From the NCBI RefSeq assembly GCF_905212195.1, contig NZ_CAJMDQ010000011.1, positions 1-40,984 on the forward strand: DNA of 40,984 nucleotides, written 5' to 3'. The position numbers and the translations under genes are program-made. Position 1 is the stretch's first letter, and every line of letters begins with the position of its first letter. This DNA comes from an uncultured Anaerotignum sp. (GTDB lineage Bacteria; Bacillota; Clostridia; Lachnospirales; Anaerotignaceae). The notes below the pieces were generated by a model. That model made no database searches. It was not told where the DNA came from and saw only the letters and a program-made list of their open reading frames with translations. Positions 30,127 to 38,922 of the stretch are shown one piece after another.

Positions 30127-32349
30127 ATGGCAAAGAATAAAATCATGACCACCATTGTCAATATGGCAGGCAATGTAGATCCTTCGGTGCAGAAAGCCTT
30201 TCGAGAAGTGGAGAGCCGGCTGGAAGGCATGAACGGCAAAGCCATTGCCGTGGGGGCTTCTGTTGCGGCGGCTGGTGCTGGCATTACCGTAGGCGCTGTT
30301 CATGCCGGAAAAGCGCTGATCAACATGGGGGATGCTTATAATTCCACCATGGGGGATTTGCAAGCCAAAACAGGGGCAACAGCCGCAGAAATGGAAGGTC
30401 TGTCAGATGCGGTGGAAGATGTGTACGCAGAACGCAATCTGGGTGAGGATATGCAGGAAGTGGCAGACGCTGTTTCTCTTGCAAAGCAGACAACGGGGCT
30501 TTGGGGAGAAGAACTGGAAAATGTAACAGCGGATGCCATTATACTGCGTGATACCTTTGATTATGATCTCAATGAAACATTGCGGGCGTCGAAAGCGTTG
30601 ATGGAAAATTTCGGCATCAGCGGAAAAGAGTCCATGAATTACATTGCCGAAGGCGCCCAAAGAGGATTGGATTTCTCCGGGGAACTTTTGGATACCATCA
30701 GTGAATATTCTGTGCAGTTTGCGAAAGTGGGCTTAGATGTAGATGATATGTTCAACATCATGGAGGCTGGCGCTGAAAACGGCGCATGGAATTTGGATAA
30801 AGTGGGGGATGCCATCAAAGAATTCTCCATCCGTTCCATCGACGGCTCCAAAACCACACAGGAAGCCTTTGCCGCATTGGGATATGATGCGGATGAAGTC
30901 ATGGGGATTTTTGCCAAAGGCGGAGAGGATGCGAATATTGCATTTCGGACGATCTTAAAAGACTTGGTCTCCATGGATGACGCTGTGGCACGAGATGCGG
31001 TAGGTGTTCAGCTATTTGGAACCCAGTGGGAAGACTTAGGTGTTGATGTAATCAAAGCCCTATCGGAAGCGGAAAACCACGCGTTTCTCACAGGTGATGC
31101 TTTACAGGAGATTGATGCTGTGAAGTACAATTCCATTGGTCTTGCCATTCAAGGCATTGGAAGACAATTGGAGGTGGATTTGGCACCGGCAGGGAAAAAG
31201 GCGGCAAACAGGCTTATGGAACTTTCGCCGCAGATTCGTCAGACCATGCAGCAGGCGTCACCGTACATTGAAGACCTTGCAGTCAAATTTTCAGATATTT
31301 TGGTAGACGGTATAGATTTAGCCATTGCAGCCCTTATTTGGTGTTCACAGAATACGGATATATTAAAAGCGGCTGCCGTTGGTTTAGGCATCGTATTTGC
31401 CACATTCTCTGCCGCAAAAATGATCACGAGCATACACAATGCTGTTGCCGCCTTTTCATTGCTGCGGGCGGCACATCTGAAAGAAAAAGCAGAAACCATC
31501 TATCTGCAGGCGCTATACGCAAAAGACGTAGTGGTAAAAGGCGCAAGTACAGCGGCAACGGTGGCGCAGACGGCAGCAACGGGCGCATGGAATGTGGTCG
31601 CCGGCATAGGTACGGCAGTCACGTCGGCATTCGGTGCGGCGATGGCTTTTCTGACATCGCCCATCGGTCTTGTGATCCTTGCCATTGGTGCCCTCATCGG
31701 CATCGGCGTTTTGCTGTATAAAAACTGGGATACGGTCAAAATGTACGCAGTGCAGTTGGGGACGTTTCTGTCTGGTGTATGGAACAGTATCAGCACGGCA
31801 GTTGGAAATTTCATCAATGGCATCAAAGAAAAATTCCTATCGGGCTTCAGTGCCCTTGTGGGCATTGTCAAGGCGCCCATCAATGGCGTCATCAGCCTGA
31901 TCAACGGAGCCATCAACGGAATCAACGGCATCAGTGTGGATATTCCTGAATGGGTGCCGGGTTTTGGCGGCAAACATTTCGGTTTGATGCTGCCAACAAT
32001 GCCATTATTGGCAAAAGGCGGCTTCACCAACGGCGCATCCATTGCCGGTGAAGCAGGCACAGAAGCGGTCATCAGTTTTGACCCGTCCGTAAGGAGCCAG
32101 AACCTTTCTTATTGGGCAAAAGCAGGTCAAATGCTGGGGGCATTGCCAGAAGGCGTTTCTGTTCTGGAAAGCGGCGGTGACAGCAACAGTGTTTCCATTG
32201 GTCAGATCGTATTTTCACCGAAAATCGAAATCACCGGAAACGCGGACAAAGAAAGCATTATTGCTGCCATTCGTGCGGAATATCCGGAGTTTATTGATTT
32301 ACTGGAACGGTGGTTTATGGAAAGGGGGTATTTTGCTTATGAAAGTTGA
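30127..32349 (+). CDS. Tail tape measure protein
   Basis: A 740-residue protein that sets tail length. The N-terminal part is helical (DPSVQKAFREVESRLEGMNG, AVGASVAAAGAGITVGAVHA), followed by the phage-tail TP901 / gpT type core (YNSTMGDLQAKTGATAAEME, ITADAIILRD-like stretch, ALMENFGISGKESMNYIAEG). Hydrophobic spans occur near 415-440, 490-535. The end has GFTNGASIAGEAGTEAVISF, a motif common at the C-terminus of tape measures. At about 2.2 kb it predicts a tail of moderate length. The ATG follows the gpE' stop by four bases. Confidence 0.93.
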   Translation: MAKNKIMTTIVNMAGNVDPSVQKAFREVESRLEGMNGKAIAVGASVAAAGAGITVGAVHAGKALINMGDAYNSTMGDLQAKTGATAAEMEGLSDAVEDVYAERNLGEDMQEVADAVSLAKQTTGLWGEELENVTADAIILRDTFDYDLNETLRASKALMENFGISGKESMNYIAEGAQRGLDFSGELLDTISEYSVQFAKVGLDVDDMFNIMEAGAENGAWNLDKVGDAIKEFSIRSIDGSKTTQEAFAALGYDADEVMGIFAKGGEDANIAFRTILKDLVSMDDAVARDAVGVQLFGTQWEDLGVDVIKALSEAENHAFLTGDALQEIDAVKYNSIGLAIQGIGRQLEVDLAPAGKKAANRLMELSPQIRQTMQQASPYIEDLAVKFSDILVDGIDLAIAALIWCSQNTDILKAAAVGLGIVFATFSAAKMITSIHNAVAAFSLLRAAHLKEKAETIYLQALYAKDVVVKGASTAATVAQTAATGAWNVVAGIGTAVTSAFGAAMAFLTSPIGLVILAIGALIGIGVLLYKNWDTVKMYAVQLGTFLSGVWNSISTAVGNFINGIKEKFLSGFSALVGIVKAPINGVISLINGAINGINGISVDIPEWVPGFGGKHFGLMLPTMPLLAKGGFTNGASIAGEAGTEAVISFDPSVRSQNLSYWAKAGQMLGALPEGVSVLESGGDSNSVSIGQIVFSPKIEITGNADKESIIAAIRAEYPEFIDLLERWFMERGYFAYES

Positions 32350-32575
32350 GATTCTAGGTTATGAGGATTATATCACCGCAGAGGGGGACACCTTTGACAT
32401 TTTGGCGTTCAAGTATTACACCAACGAGAAATTGTCAAGCTATATCATCCAAGCCAATCTGGACTATGTGGATACGCTGATTTTTGAGCAGGGCATTTCC
32501 CTTTCCATCCCTATTTTGAACATGACCGAAGTGCCAGAAAGCCTGCCGCCTTGGAGAAAGGGGGAAACATCTTGA
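32339..32575 (+). CDS. gpX-like (LysM-type) tail protein
   Basis: A 78-residue protein: MKVEILGYEDYITAEGDTFD, then ILAFKYYTNEKLSSYIIQAN and LIFEQGISLSIPILN. It is LysM-like in pattern (TAEGDTFDILAFKYY, QANLDY, ISLSIPIL) and corresponds to P2 gpX and the LysM tail proteins that sit between tape measure and gpD. The start lies in the last codons of the tape measure gene, behind AAGGGGG. The frame open to 32177 is a shadow. Confidence 0.82.
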   Translation: MKVEILGYEDYITAEGDTFDILAFKYYTNEKLSSYIIQANLDYVDTLIFEQGISLSIPILNMTEVPESLPPWRKGETS

Positions 32576-33498
32576 TTCAGGTACATTTCAGAGGGGTGGA
32601 TATTACGGATTCCATATCCATCAACGACTGCTATCACGATATGTATTGTGAGGGCAGAAGCGATACCCTGCACATTCGTTTCAACGATCCCCAGAACCAA
32701 TGGGATGTCTGGCAGCCAAAAGTGGGGGACGAAATCTCTGTTTCATACGGCAGCATAGGAACAGGGAAAATGTTTGTGGACAGCACAGCCGCGGAAAATG
32801 GGCTTTATACCATTGTTGCGGCGTCCATCCCGCCCAGTGCCAAAGAAGGCAAGAGCAAGGCATGGCAGAAGATTTTCCTGACCCAGATCGGAAAAGAAAT
32901 TGCCGGAAACCATGGCTTGTCATTCCAAAGTTATGGCGTTTCGGATGTGCAGTACGCCTATATTCTGCAAACCAACGAAACCGATTTTTCTTTTTTTCAG
33001 CGGATTTGCACCCTGGAAGGATGCGCCTTTTTGGTTTATGACGGCACTTTGGTCCTGTATGCCCAATCCTATCTGGAAGGGATTCCGCCTGCAAAGACAA
33101 TCACCATCACATCTGATGGTGATTATTCTTTTGTGGACCATTCCGCCAGATTATACGGTTTCTGCCGCATAGAAAGAGGGCTGTATCAGGGGAACTTTCA
33201 TGTGGATAACGGCGGGACACGGCAATACGTTCCAGACATGGACATTCCCATCACCATATCCAGTCAGGTGGAAGCGGACAGGTATGCCAAAAACTTATTG
33301 AGAAGCGTGAATAAAGGCATGCTGTATGGCTATTTTTATGGACGGGTCATGCCAGAATTTGCGGCGGCAAGCACAGCAAATATCGAGAATGACCGTGCAA
33401 CCTCATGGAATGGGCATGTCTTTTTCACGCACATACGAAACGACTATGGAAAGGGACGGAGCAAAGTCTTTTTCCGAAAACCATTGGATGGATATTGA
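32572..33498 (+). CDS. Late control / baseplate hub protein (gpD-like)
   Basis: The hub protein connects the tube with the spike. Its 308 residues run IQVHFRGVDITDSISINDCY, NQWDVWQPKVGDEISVSYGS, then AWQKIFLTQIGKEIAGNHGL, TNETDFSFFQRICTLEGCAF and a C-terminal domain with AEADRYAKNLLRSVNKG-like residues (VEADRYAKNLLRSVNKGMLY). The TTG start at 32572 overlaps the upstream stop (TTGA) and has GGGGG before it. A TTG at 32551 would add seven residues. The family match is good; the TTG start is an inference. Confidence 0.82.
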   Translation: MIQVHFRGVDITDSISINDCYHDMYCEGRSDTLHIRFNDPQNQWDVWQPKVGDEISVSYGSIGTGKMFVDSTAAENGLYTIVAASIPPSAKEGKSKAWQKIFLTQIGKEIAGNHGLSFQSYGVSDVQYAYILQTNETDFSFFQRICTLEGCAFLVYDGTLVLYAQSYLEGIPPAKTITITSDGDYSFVDHSARLYGFCRIERGLYQGNFHVDNGGTRQYVPDMDIPITISSQVEADRYAKNLLRSVNKGMLYGYFYGRVMPEFAAASTANIENDRATSWNGHVFFTHIRNDYGKGRSKVFFRKPLDGY

Positions 33499-33509
33499 GG
33501 AGGGCAGAC

Positions 33510-33968
33510 ATGATCAACAAAGGATTTATTTCCTCTTTGACGGAGGACGGCACAAAAGCCATTGTGATTCCCCAGGAAGCAAGTCAAAATGTGACTTTTC
33601 CGCTGGTAATTCCCTATTTTTTGCTGGAATGTCTGACGGTGAATATGCCTGTGGTCTATGCCACATTTCCAGATCAGACAGGCATCATCCTTGCCCGCAT
33701 GGATGGGGAATGGAATCACACAATTTACAGGACATTGACGGTGGAGGGGACGGCGCGCATGACGGAACGACTGACGGCTGATAGAGGTATCACTGCTACA
33801 GGGGGCATTTCGGCGGCAGGCGGCGGAAATGTGACGGTGCAGGGAGATATTTCTCTGACGGGGAGCATCACCGCCACCGGCGATGTCAAATCTGGCAGTG
33901 TCAGCCTGCAAAATCATGTTCACAGCGGCGTCATGAAAGGCAATGACGACACAGATGCGCCAAAGTAA
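33510..33968 (+). CDS. Baseplate spike protein (gpV-like)
   Basis: A 152-residue protein that forms the membrane-piercing needle. MINKGFISSLTEDGTKAIVI starts an OB-like domain (to about 80). The C-terminal half is a repetitive beta helix: ITATGGISAAGGGNVTVQGD, ISLTGSITATGDVKSG. It ends with LQNHVHSGVM, giving an HxH pair like the iron-binding tip of P2 gpV. GAGGAGGG decides the start. The spike sits at the centre of the baseplate beneath the hub. Confidence 0.88.
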   Translation: MINKGFISSLTEDGTKAIVIPQEASQNVTFPLVIPYFLLECLTVNMPVVYATFPDQTGIILARMDGEWNHTIYRTLTVEGTARMTERLTADRGITATGGISAAGGGNVTVQGDISLTGSITATGDVKSGSVSLQNHVHSGVMKGNDDTDAPK

Positions 33969-33986
33969 AAAGGAGTGTGAAGTGGT

Positions 33987-34535
33987 ATGGGCGTGATTGC
34001 ATCGTGGGGCACCAAAAAGTTTGAAACCAACCCAAAAAAGATATATCCTTTCCGCGATTTTTCCACAGGATTCAAATTAAAGACGGATGCCAATGCCGAT
34101 ACCAGCGGTACAAGCCCCACCAACACCAGAGGACGGGAATTGGAGCAGATCACATGCAGCACTTATCTTCTGGCGTCTGCTGGTGTGGATGTGCGGGGAG
34201 AGTTTGATAGCTGGCGCAAATTGGTGGGGGAAGCCCATCCCTTTTTCATTGGCGGTGTCAGTTTTGGTGCAGGGAATTTTCAGTTGGAAAGCGTGGATAT
34301 ATCGGAAGCACAGTTGGATACCAATGGCAATTTTCTTGCCGCCGCATTGTCTTTTACCTTTACGGAATATATCCCTGCCAGTGCGTCGGCTACGGCAAAG
34401 GCAACGACAAAAAACAGCAAGAGCAGTGGGAAAAGCGCCACAAAAAGCATGACGGAAACCATCGCGGAAAAGAAAAAGGAAGCCATGAACGCCACGGCTT
34501 CCACAGATGATAAGAAAAAGAAAAGTCCGTATTGA
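33987..34535 (+). CDS. gpU-like tail protein
   Basis: A 182-residue protein. MGVIASWGTKKFETNPKKIY and a strand-rich centre (ELEQITCSTYLLASAGVDVR, GGVSFGAGNFQLESVDISEA, AAALSFTFTEYIP) match the pattern of the gpU tail-terminator family, in which one domain forms a ring at the tube end. The C-terminal 50 residues are Lys/Ala/Ser/Thr-rich and look disordered. In P2 gpU lies between tape measure and gpD; here it follows gpV. Ribosome site AAGGAG is present. Confidence 0.68.
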   Translation: MGVIASWGTKKFETNPKKIYPFRDFSTGFKLKTDANADTSGTSPTNTRGRELEQITCSTYLLASAGVDVRGEFDSWRKLVGEAHPFFIGGVSFGAGNFQLESVDISEAQLDTNGNFLAAALSFTFTEYIPASASATAKATTKNSKSSGKSATKSMTETIAEKKKEAMNATASTDDKKKKSPY

Positions 34536-34554
34536 TGGAAAAGGAGGGATGCCC

Positions 34555-34824
34555 ATGAAAGCGGCAGGAAACGGCACACCGAAACAGTGCGTGGAAAACC
34601 TGTTGTCCATGGTCAGAGGGGAAAATCCCATGGAGCGGGTGAAAGGCATAGACGCCAGATGGTTTGACAGACCGGAAGGACAGGCTGCGGAGGGATTGGT
34701 GGAGGATGCAAATTGGCTGATACGCACATATGAACCACGGGTCAATGTGGAAGATGTGAAAATCAGCATCGCAGAACAACAAGATGGCAGTTATGGTTTG
34801 ACTGCCTTTTTATCAGACGTTTAG
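34555..34824 (+). CDS. Baseplate wedge protein (gp25/gpW-like)
   Basis: An 89-residue protein: MKAAGNGTPKQCVENLLSMV, RGENPMERVKGIDARWFDRP and YEPRVNVEDVKISIAEQQDG. The EPRVxVExV stretch is the mark of the gp25-like fold that holds the baseplate to the tube. AAGGAGGG gives proper spacing to ATG 34555, while ATG 34549 abuts it. It precedes baseplate J, the common order W-J-I. Confidence 0.8.
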   Translation: MKAAGNGTPKQCVENLLSMVRGENPMERVKGIDARWFDRPEGQAAEGLVEDANWLIRTYEPRVNVEDVKISIAEQQDGSYGLTAFLSDV

Positions 34825-34840
34825 GGGGTGAGCAGAAAAC

Positions 34841-35983
34841 ATGGCACAGGAATTTGATTTTGTCAATACAGACGCAGCGGAGATTTACAATACCGTCATG
34901 GAGTGGCTCATGGACAGTGTCAACGAGCCTTTATATCCCGGTGATGAGCGGCGGATTTACGGGGAAGCCTTAGTTTTTGTGCTGGTGAATGTCTATCACG
35001 AAATGAATGACACAGCCAAACAGCGTACTTTGCAATATGCCCGGGGTGTGGTTTTGGATGCTTTGGGGGAACGGGTAGGCACCAAGCGTCTGGAGCCTGC
35101 TCCGGCATACGATACCTTTCGGTTTACTCTCAGTGCGCCTCAGTCCCAAAACATCATCATTCCGGCAGGCACTCGAATCACACCGGACGGCAGCATATAT
35201 TTTGCCACAAAAGAAACGGCTGTCATTCCGGCAGGAGAAACTTTTCGGGATGTGCTGGCAGTCTGTACCACAGCTGGCAGCGACTATAACAACATGGCGG
35301 CAGGAACCATCAAAACATTGGTGGACTTGATTCCTTATGTGGCAAGTGTCAGCAATCTGAAAGGCACCACCGGCGGCGATGATGGGGAACCCTATACCAC
35401 AGAAGGGGACGACCGTTTTCGGGAGAGGATACGCCTTGCGCCGTCTTCTTTTTCCGTTGCGGGACCATTGGCGGCGTATCGCTATTATGCGTTGTCAGCT
35501 GATGCGGAAATCATTGACGTGTATGTCCATTCTCCAAAGGCAAATGAAATTGTGATTGTGCCGCTGATGACAGGGGGGACATTGCCGGATGAAGATGCCC
35601 TGCAAAAGATACAGGATGTGTTTGCCAACGATATCCGCCCCATGACCGATGTGGTGACAGTGAAGGCGCCGGAACAGGTGAGCTATGACATCCATATCAA
35701 GTATTATTGCACGCTGGAACAAGAAGCGGACGCCATTGCCGTTGTCGAAGGAGAAAATGGCGCTATTTGGCAGTATAACGACTACCAGTGCGGCGCTTTG
35801 GGACGGGACATCAATCCAGATCAGCTGAAAAAATATATCCTTGCGCCCAAAAGCGGTTTGGAAGCAGTGGAACGGGTAGATATCATTTCCCCAGTATTCA
35901 CGGAACTGTCCAGCCAGCAGGTGGCAAACTTTTCTGGAGAACTGACGGTTTCCCATGAGGTAATAGGCGGTGATGGCGTATGA
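34841..35983 (+). CDS. Baseplate J-like protein
   Basis: A 380-residue wedge protein. QEFDFVNTDAAEIYNTVMEW starts it, then GVVLDALGERVGTKRLEPAP, NIIIPAGTRITPDGSIYFAT, GSDYNNMAAGTIKTLVDLIP and GDDGEPYTTEGDDRFRERIR, which follow the family closely. VYVHSPKANEIVIVPLMTGG and MTDVVTVKAPEQVSYDIHIK form the later strands. The length is normal. The gene overlaps the next by four bases (ATGA). Confidence 0.93.
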   Translation: MAQEFDFVNTDAAEIYNTVMEWLMDSVNEPLYPGDERRIYGEALVFVLVNVYHEMNDTAKQRTLQYARGVVLDALGERVGTKRLEPAPAYDTFRFTLSAPQSQNIIIPAGTRITPDGSIYFATKETAVIPAGETFRDVLAVCTTAGSDYNNMAAGTIKTLVDLIPYVASVSNLKGTTGGDDGEPYTTEGDDRFRERIRLAPSSFSVAGPLAAYRYYALSADAEIIDVYVHSPKANEIVIVPLMTGGTLPDEDALQKIQDVFANDIRPMTDVVTVKAPEQVSYDIHIKYYCTLEQEADAIAVVEGENGAIWQYNDYQCGALGRDINPDQLKKYILAPKSGLEAVERVDIISPVFTELSSQQVANFSGELTVSHEVIGGDGV

Positions 35984-36573
35984 AATTGGGCGACATGACT
36001 TTTCGGGATTTGCTGCCGTCATTTATGAGGGAAGATGGCGTCATTTTGGGGCTGTCCTTTGCCACAGATGCCATTATCCAAAAACTCCATGCTTCTGCCC
36101 AGCTTTTGACCACATGGGATAAGATTGATGAACTGCCGGAAGGGGAACTGGATAGGCTGGCGGAAGAACTGCATATCACTTGGTATTTGAAATCAGAGCC
36201 CATTGACGTGAAACGCAATCTTATTAAAAACAGTGATCATGTGTATCAGAAATTGGGTACAAAATGGGCAGTGGAAAATGTCATCCATACATATTTTGGC
36301 GATGGATACATACAGGAATGGTTTCAGTATGAGGGAGAACCGGGGCATTTTCGTATTTTCAGCGCCAATCCTTCCATTACCGATGAAAGGCTCATGCAGT
36401 TTTTGGAGATTCTCCAAAAGGTCAAACGGGGTTCTTCCCATTTGGACGGCATTTTCATCACATTGACAGGGCGGATGCAGCTCCATACCGGCGTGGGATA
36501 CCATGAAGTGTCTTTTGAAACCATACGGATTGGCAGCAATTTCAAAGAAAAGAAAGGAGAACAACAGCCATGA
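35980..36573 (+). CDS. Tail protein I (baseplate wedge)
   Basis: A 197-residue protein in the place of P2 gpI, between J and the fibre. KLGDMTFRDLLPSFMREDGV, LITTW-like TTWDKIDELPEGELDRLAEE, then VDVKRNLIKNSDH-like NLIKNSDHVYQKLGTKWAVE and VIHTYFGDGYIQEWFQYEGE fit the family. It ends in a basic tail. The start overlaps the J stop and the end overlaps the fibre start, so all three are coupled. It carries the fibre in the baseplate. Confidence 0.88.
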   Translation: MKLGDMTFRDLLPSFMREDGVILGLSFATDAIIQKLHASAQLLTTWDKIDELPEGELDRLAEELHITWYLKSEPIDVKRNLIKNSDHVYQKLGTKWAVENVIHTYFGDGYIQEWFQYEGEPGHFRIFSANPSITDERLMQFLEILQKVKRGSSHLDGIFITLTGRMQLHTGVGYHEVSFETIRIGSNFKEKKGEQQP

Positions 36574-38396
36574 GTGCATTTTATGACAATAACGTGACGG
36601 ATGTGGGGCGGCTCCTGCTGGGAGATGTGCAGATGGGCGCCAGTTTTGTGCCTACAAAGATCGTCATTGGCAAAGGCTATCTGCCCCAAGGCAAAACCAC
36701 CAGAACTATGACGGATGTGGCAGATGTGGTAAAGGAACTGGCACTGAACAAAGCTACGAAAAATCCTGACGGTGACGCTATTTTTGGTGCTATCTTCAGC
36801 AATGCAGATATACAGGAAGCCTTTTATTACAGGGAACTGGGGCTGTATGCTAAAGGGGTGTATTATAACCAGTCAGGAGGTGTGGAGCGGGAAACGGCAG
36901 AAGTCCTGTATTCTTACGGGAATGCCGGGGAAAATGCGGAATTGATTCCTGCTTACAGCACTGGCAGTGTGGTGGAGCGGCAGCTTGATCTGCTGGTTTA
37001 CATCGGCAATGATACGGAGGTAAAGCTGGAGATCGAAACGGGGCTGTATGTGACCATTCCTGTTTTCAATGACACCGTGGAACGGCTGGAAAAAGATATT
37101 GAGGAAGTGCGGTACATCGTAGACAGCACCACAGCGAAAAAATATGAATGGGCAATGGAAAGCGGTACCCTTTCACTGGATGAGGTGGGCGGCGATACCA
37201 AAATCAATATTGCTGACAAAGAAACGTTGGATGCGGTGAAGGAAAAAGTGGACCTTATCCATACCAACACAGAAGGGCTTTCTGGAAAAATTGGGGAAAC
37301 CAATGACAGTGGCGGCAGTGAGGCAGCTGGCTCTGTGTTTGCCAAGCTGAATAAAATCATTGGGGATATTGCAGCCCATGTGAAGCAGTGGACGGCAGAA
37401 AGAGCGGCAAAACTGGATCAGCTGGATACCATCAACGAAAATGCCCAGACGGCAAGCACAAAGGCAACGGAACTGGTGGAAGATGTGGCGGAGCTGAAAG
37501 CGGCTGTGGCACAGGAAACCACTGTGGAAGGAATCAGTAATAAGATTGGTGCAGAAGGGGACGCTGACACACAGCCTACGTTGTTTGGAAGGCTGGCGCA
37601 GGTGAAAAATGTGCTGGTGGAAAAGCTGGCAGAAGTGCTTGAAAAGGTTTCAGGGTTTGATGCAAAGATAGGTGAAACAGATGATACGGTAGGCAGCAAT
37701 AAAGCAGGTTCTGTAATGGGTAAATTAAATACTATTTACAACTTACTAATGGGTGGCCTTGTCGTATATGATGAGCCGGGTACATATGAGTGGACTGTCC
37801 CAGCCGGTATTACAAAAATTAGAATTAGTGGTGCGGGTGCAGGTGCAGGTGCTGGTGGAGCCATGGCTATGCAGGATAGTCGTCCTGTAGTTAGAGGAGG
37901 TGGAGGTGGTGGTGCTGGTTCATCTATTGTTGAAAAAGAATTTACTGTAACTCCCGGAGAAAAAATTCAAATAACAGTAGGAAAAAAAGGTAAAGGAGGT
38001 AAAGGTAGTTGGACAGCGAGTGCTGGTCAAAAGGCGGAAGACGGTACTGCTGGTACTCCTACCATTATAGGTGAACTTATAACATTATCAGGAGGATTTC
38101 CCGGTTTAGGAGGTGTTTCAAGTACAGATATTTCAGGACAATTATCTGCTGGTGGTGAACCCGGCGGTGAAGGCGGTAATAAAGGCAATAATGGATTTAT
38201 AATGTATTATCAAAGCGGTTGGAGAACTGGCTCAGGTTCTGGAAACGGCAACGGAGGTACAACAACCCTAGGAAATGTAGGTAATGGTGGCTCATGTAAA
38301 TGGAAAGAACCATCATCTAAGGTAGATTATGAGGGTATGGCAATAGATGGTACCGACGGTTTAGATGGATACGTGTCTATTTCTTGGGGGGTATAA
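36570..38396 (+). CDS. Tail fibre with glycine-rich tip
   Basis: The 608-residue host-recognition fibre has an N-terminal collar (residues 1-170: SAFYDNNVTDVGRLLLGDVQ, RTMTDVADVVKELALNKATK, YYRELGLYAKGVYYNQSGGV). A helical rod follows with three repeats of a K-IG-x3-D unit near 236 (SGKIGETNDSGG), 321 (SNKIGAEGDADT) and 363 (DAKIGETDDTVG), each leading to GSVxxKLNxI or a relative. From about 403 a Gly-rich tip begins GTYEWTVPAGITKIRISGAG, runs through GGGGGGAGS and GGEPGGEGGNKGNNG, and ends DGLDGYVSISWGV. The DNA of the tip is markedly more AT-rich at third positions than the rod. It probably binds a host surface glycan or protein. Confidence 0.87.
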   Translation: MSAFYDNNVTDVGRLLLGDVQMGASFVPTKIVIGKGYLPQGKTTRTMTDVADVVKELALNKATKNPDGDAIFGAIFSNADIQEAFYYRELGLYAKGVYYNQSGGVERETAEVLYSYGNAGENAELIPAYSTGSVVERQLDLLVYIGNDTEVKLEIETGLYVTIPVFNDTVERLEKDIEEVRYIVDSTTAKKYEWAMESGTLSLDEVGGDTKINIADKETLDAVKEKVDLIHTNTEGLSGKIGETNDSGGSEAAGSVFAKLNKIIGDIAAHVKQWTAERAAKLDQLDTINENAQTASTKATELVEDVAELKAAVAQETTVEGISNKIGAEGDADTQPTLFGRLAQVKNVLVEKLAEVLEKVSGFDAKIGETDDTVGSNKAGSVMGKLNTIYNLLMGGLVVYDEPGTYEWTVPAGITKIRISGAGAGAGAGGAMAMQDSRPVVRGGGGGGAGSSIVEKEFTVTPGEKIQITVGKKGKGGKGSWTASAGQKAEDGTAGTPTIIGELITLSGGFPGLGGVSSTDISGQLSAGGEPGGEGGNKGNNGFIMYYQSGWRTGSGSGNGNGGTTTLGNVGNGGSCKWKEPSSKVDYEGMAIDGTDGLDGYVSISWGV

Positions 38397-38398
38397 GT

Positions 38399-38701
38399 AT
38401 GAGATATGCTATGGTATTAAATAGTAGAGTTATTGCGATAGAGGTTTCGGAAACAAAACCAGTTTACCCACCTGATTTTTATGGGAATCCTATTATAGCA
38501 ATTCCGTGTGGTGAAAATGTAGTGCTAGGTATGCTTTACAATGAAACTACGGAGAGTTTTGAAGATTATATACCCCCTGAACCGGAGCCAACCATGAATG
38601 AAAAAATCTATGAAGCCGTAAGTAAAAGCCAAGACGAAGTCCGTCAGGAAGGAGCGGACATGGTCATGGATGAACTTTTGAAAAGGGGGCTGATCGTATG
38701 A
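38399..38701 (+). CDS. Small fibre-adjacent protein (possible fibre chaperone)
   Basis: This 100-residue protein has an N-terminal part (MRYAMVLNSRVIAIEVSETK, GNPIIAIPCGENVVLGMLYN, ESFEDYIPPEPEP) and a C-terminal helix (MNEKIYEAVSKSQDEVRQEG). The first two thirds share the AT-rich style of the fibre tip; the last third has the GC style of the surrounding phage. Position after the fibre suggests a fibre assembly or capping function. No ribosome site of full strength; GGGGGG lies a little upstream. Confidence 0.6.
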   Translation: MRYAMVLNSRVIAIEVSETKPVYPPDFYGNPIIAIPCGENVVLGMLYNETTESFEDYIPPEPEPTMNEKIYEAVSKSQDEVRQEGADMVMDELLKRGLIV

Positions 38702-38913
38702 AATCAGGAGCAGAGTATTTTCTGGACTACTACAAAGGTCGCTTCGTAAAAGGCGAATTGACAGAGGAGCAGCTTTCCCAGATGGTCACTGCCGGGACAA
38801 TCAGCGAGGACGAAAAGCAGTATATCATGGAAGGGAAAGAACAGGGCGGCAATGACCCTGATCTGGTGACCTACTACGAAATGACACAGGGCATTTTGCC
38901 AAAACAGAAATGA
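38698..38913 (+). CDS. XkdX-like small protein
   Basis: A 71-residue protein: MKSGAEYFLDYYKGRFVKGE, LTEEQLSQMVTAGTISEDEK and the helix that follows. The YxxGxFxxxxLTxEQLxxMVxxGxISxxEY pattern is that of the XkdX family found beside phage fibre genes in Firmicutes. The function is not known. The ATG overlaps the upstream stop (ATGA). Confidence 0.8.
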   Translation: MKSGAEYFLDYYKGRFVKGELTEEQLSQMVTAGTISEDEKQYIMEGKEQGGNDPDLVTYYEMTQGILPKQK

Positions 38914-38922
38914 GGTGATTTT

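Noticed and set aside
37780..38390. Glycine-rich stretch as a DNA tandem repeat or CRISPR-like array
   Set aside because: The repeats are at protein level only (GGN codons with varied third bases); there are no regular DNA units or spacers.
36570..38701. A diversity-generating retroelement acting on the fibre tip
   Set aside because: No reverse transcriptase or template repeat is seen in the window, and the change in style is better explained by a module swap.
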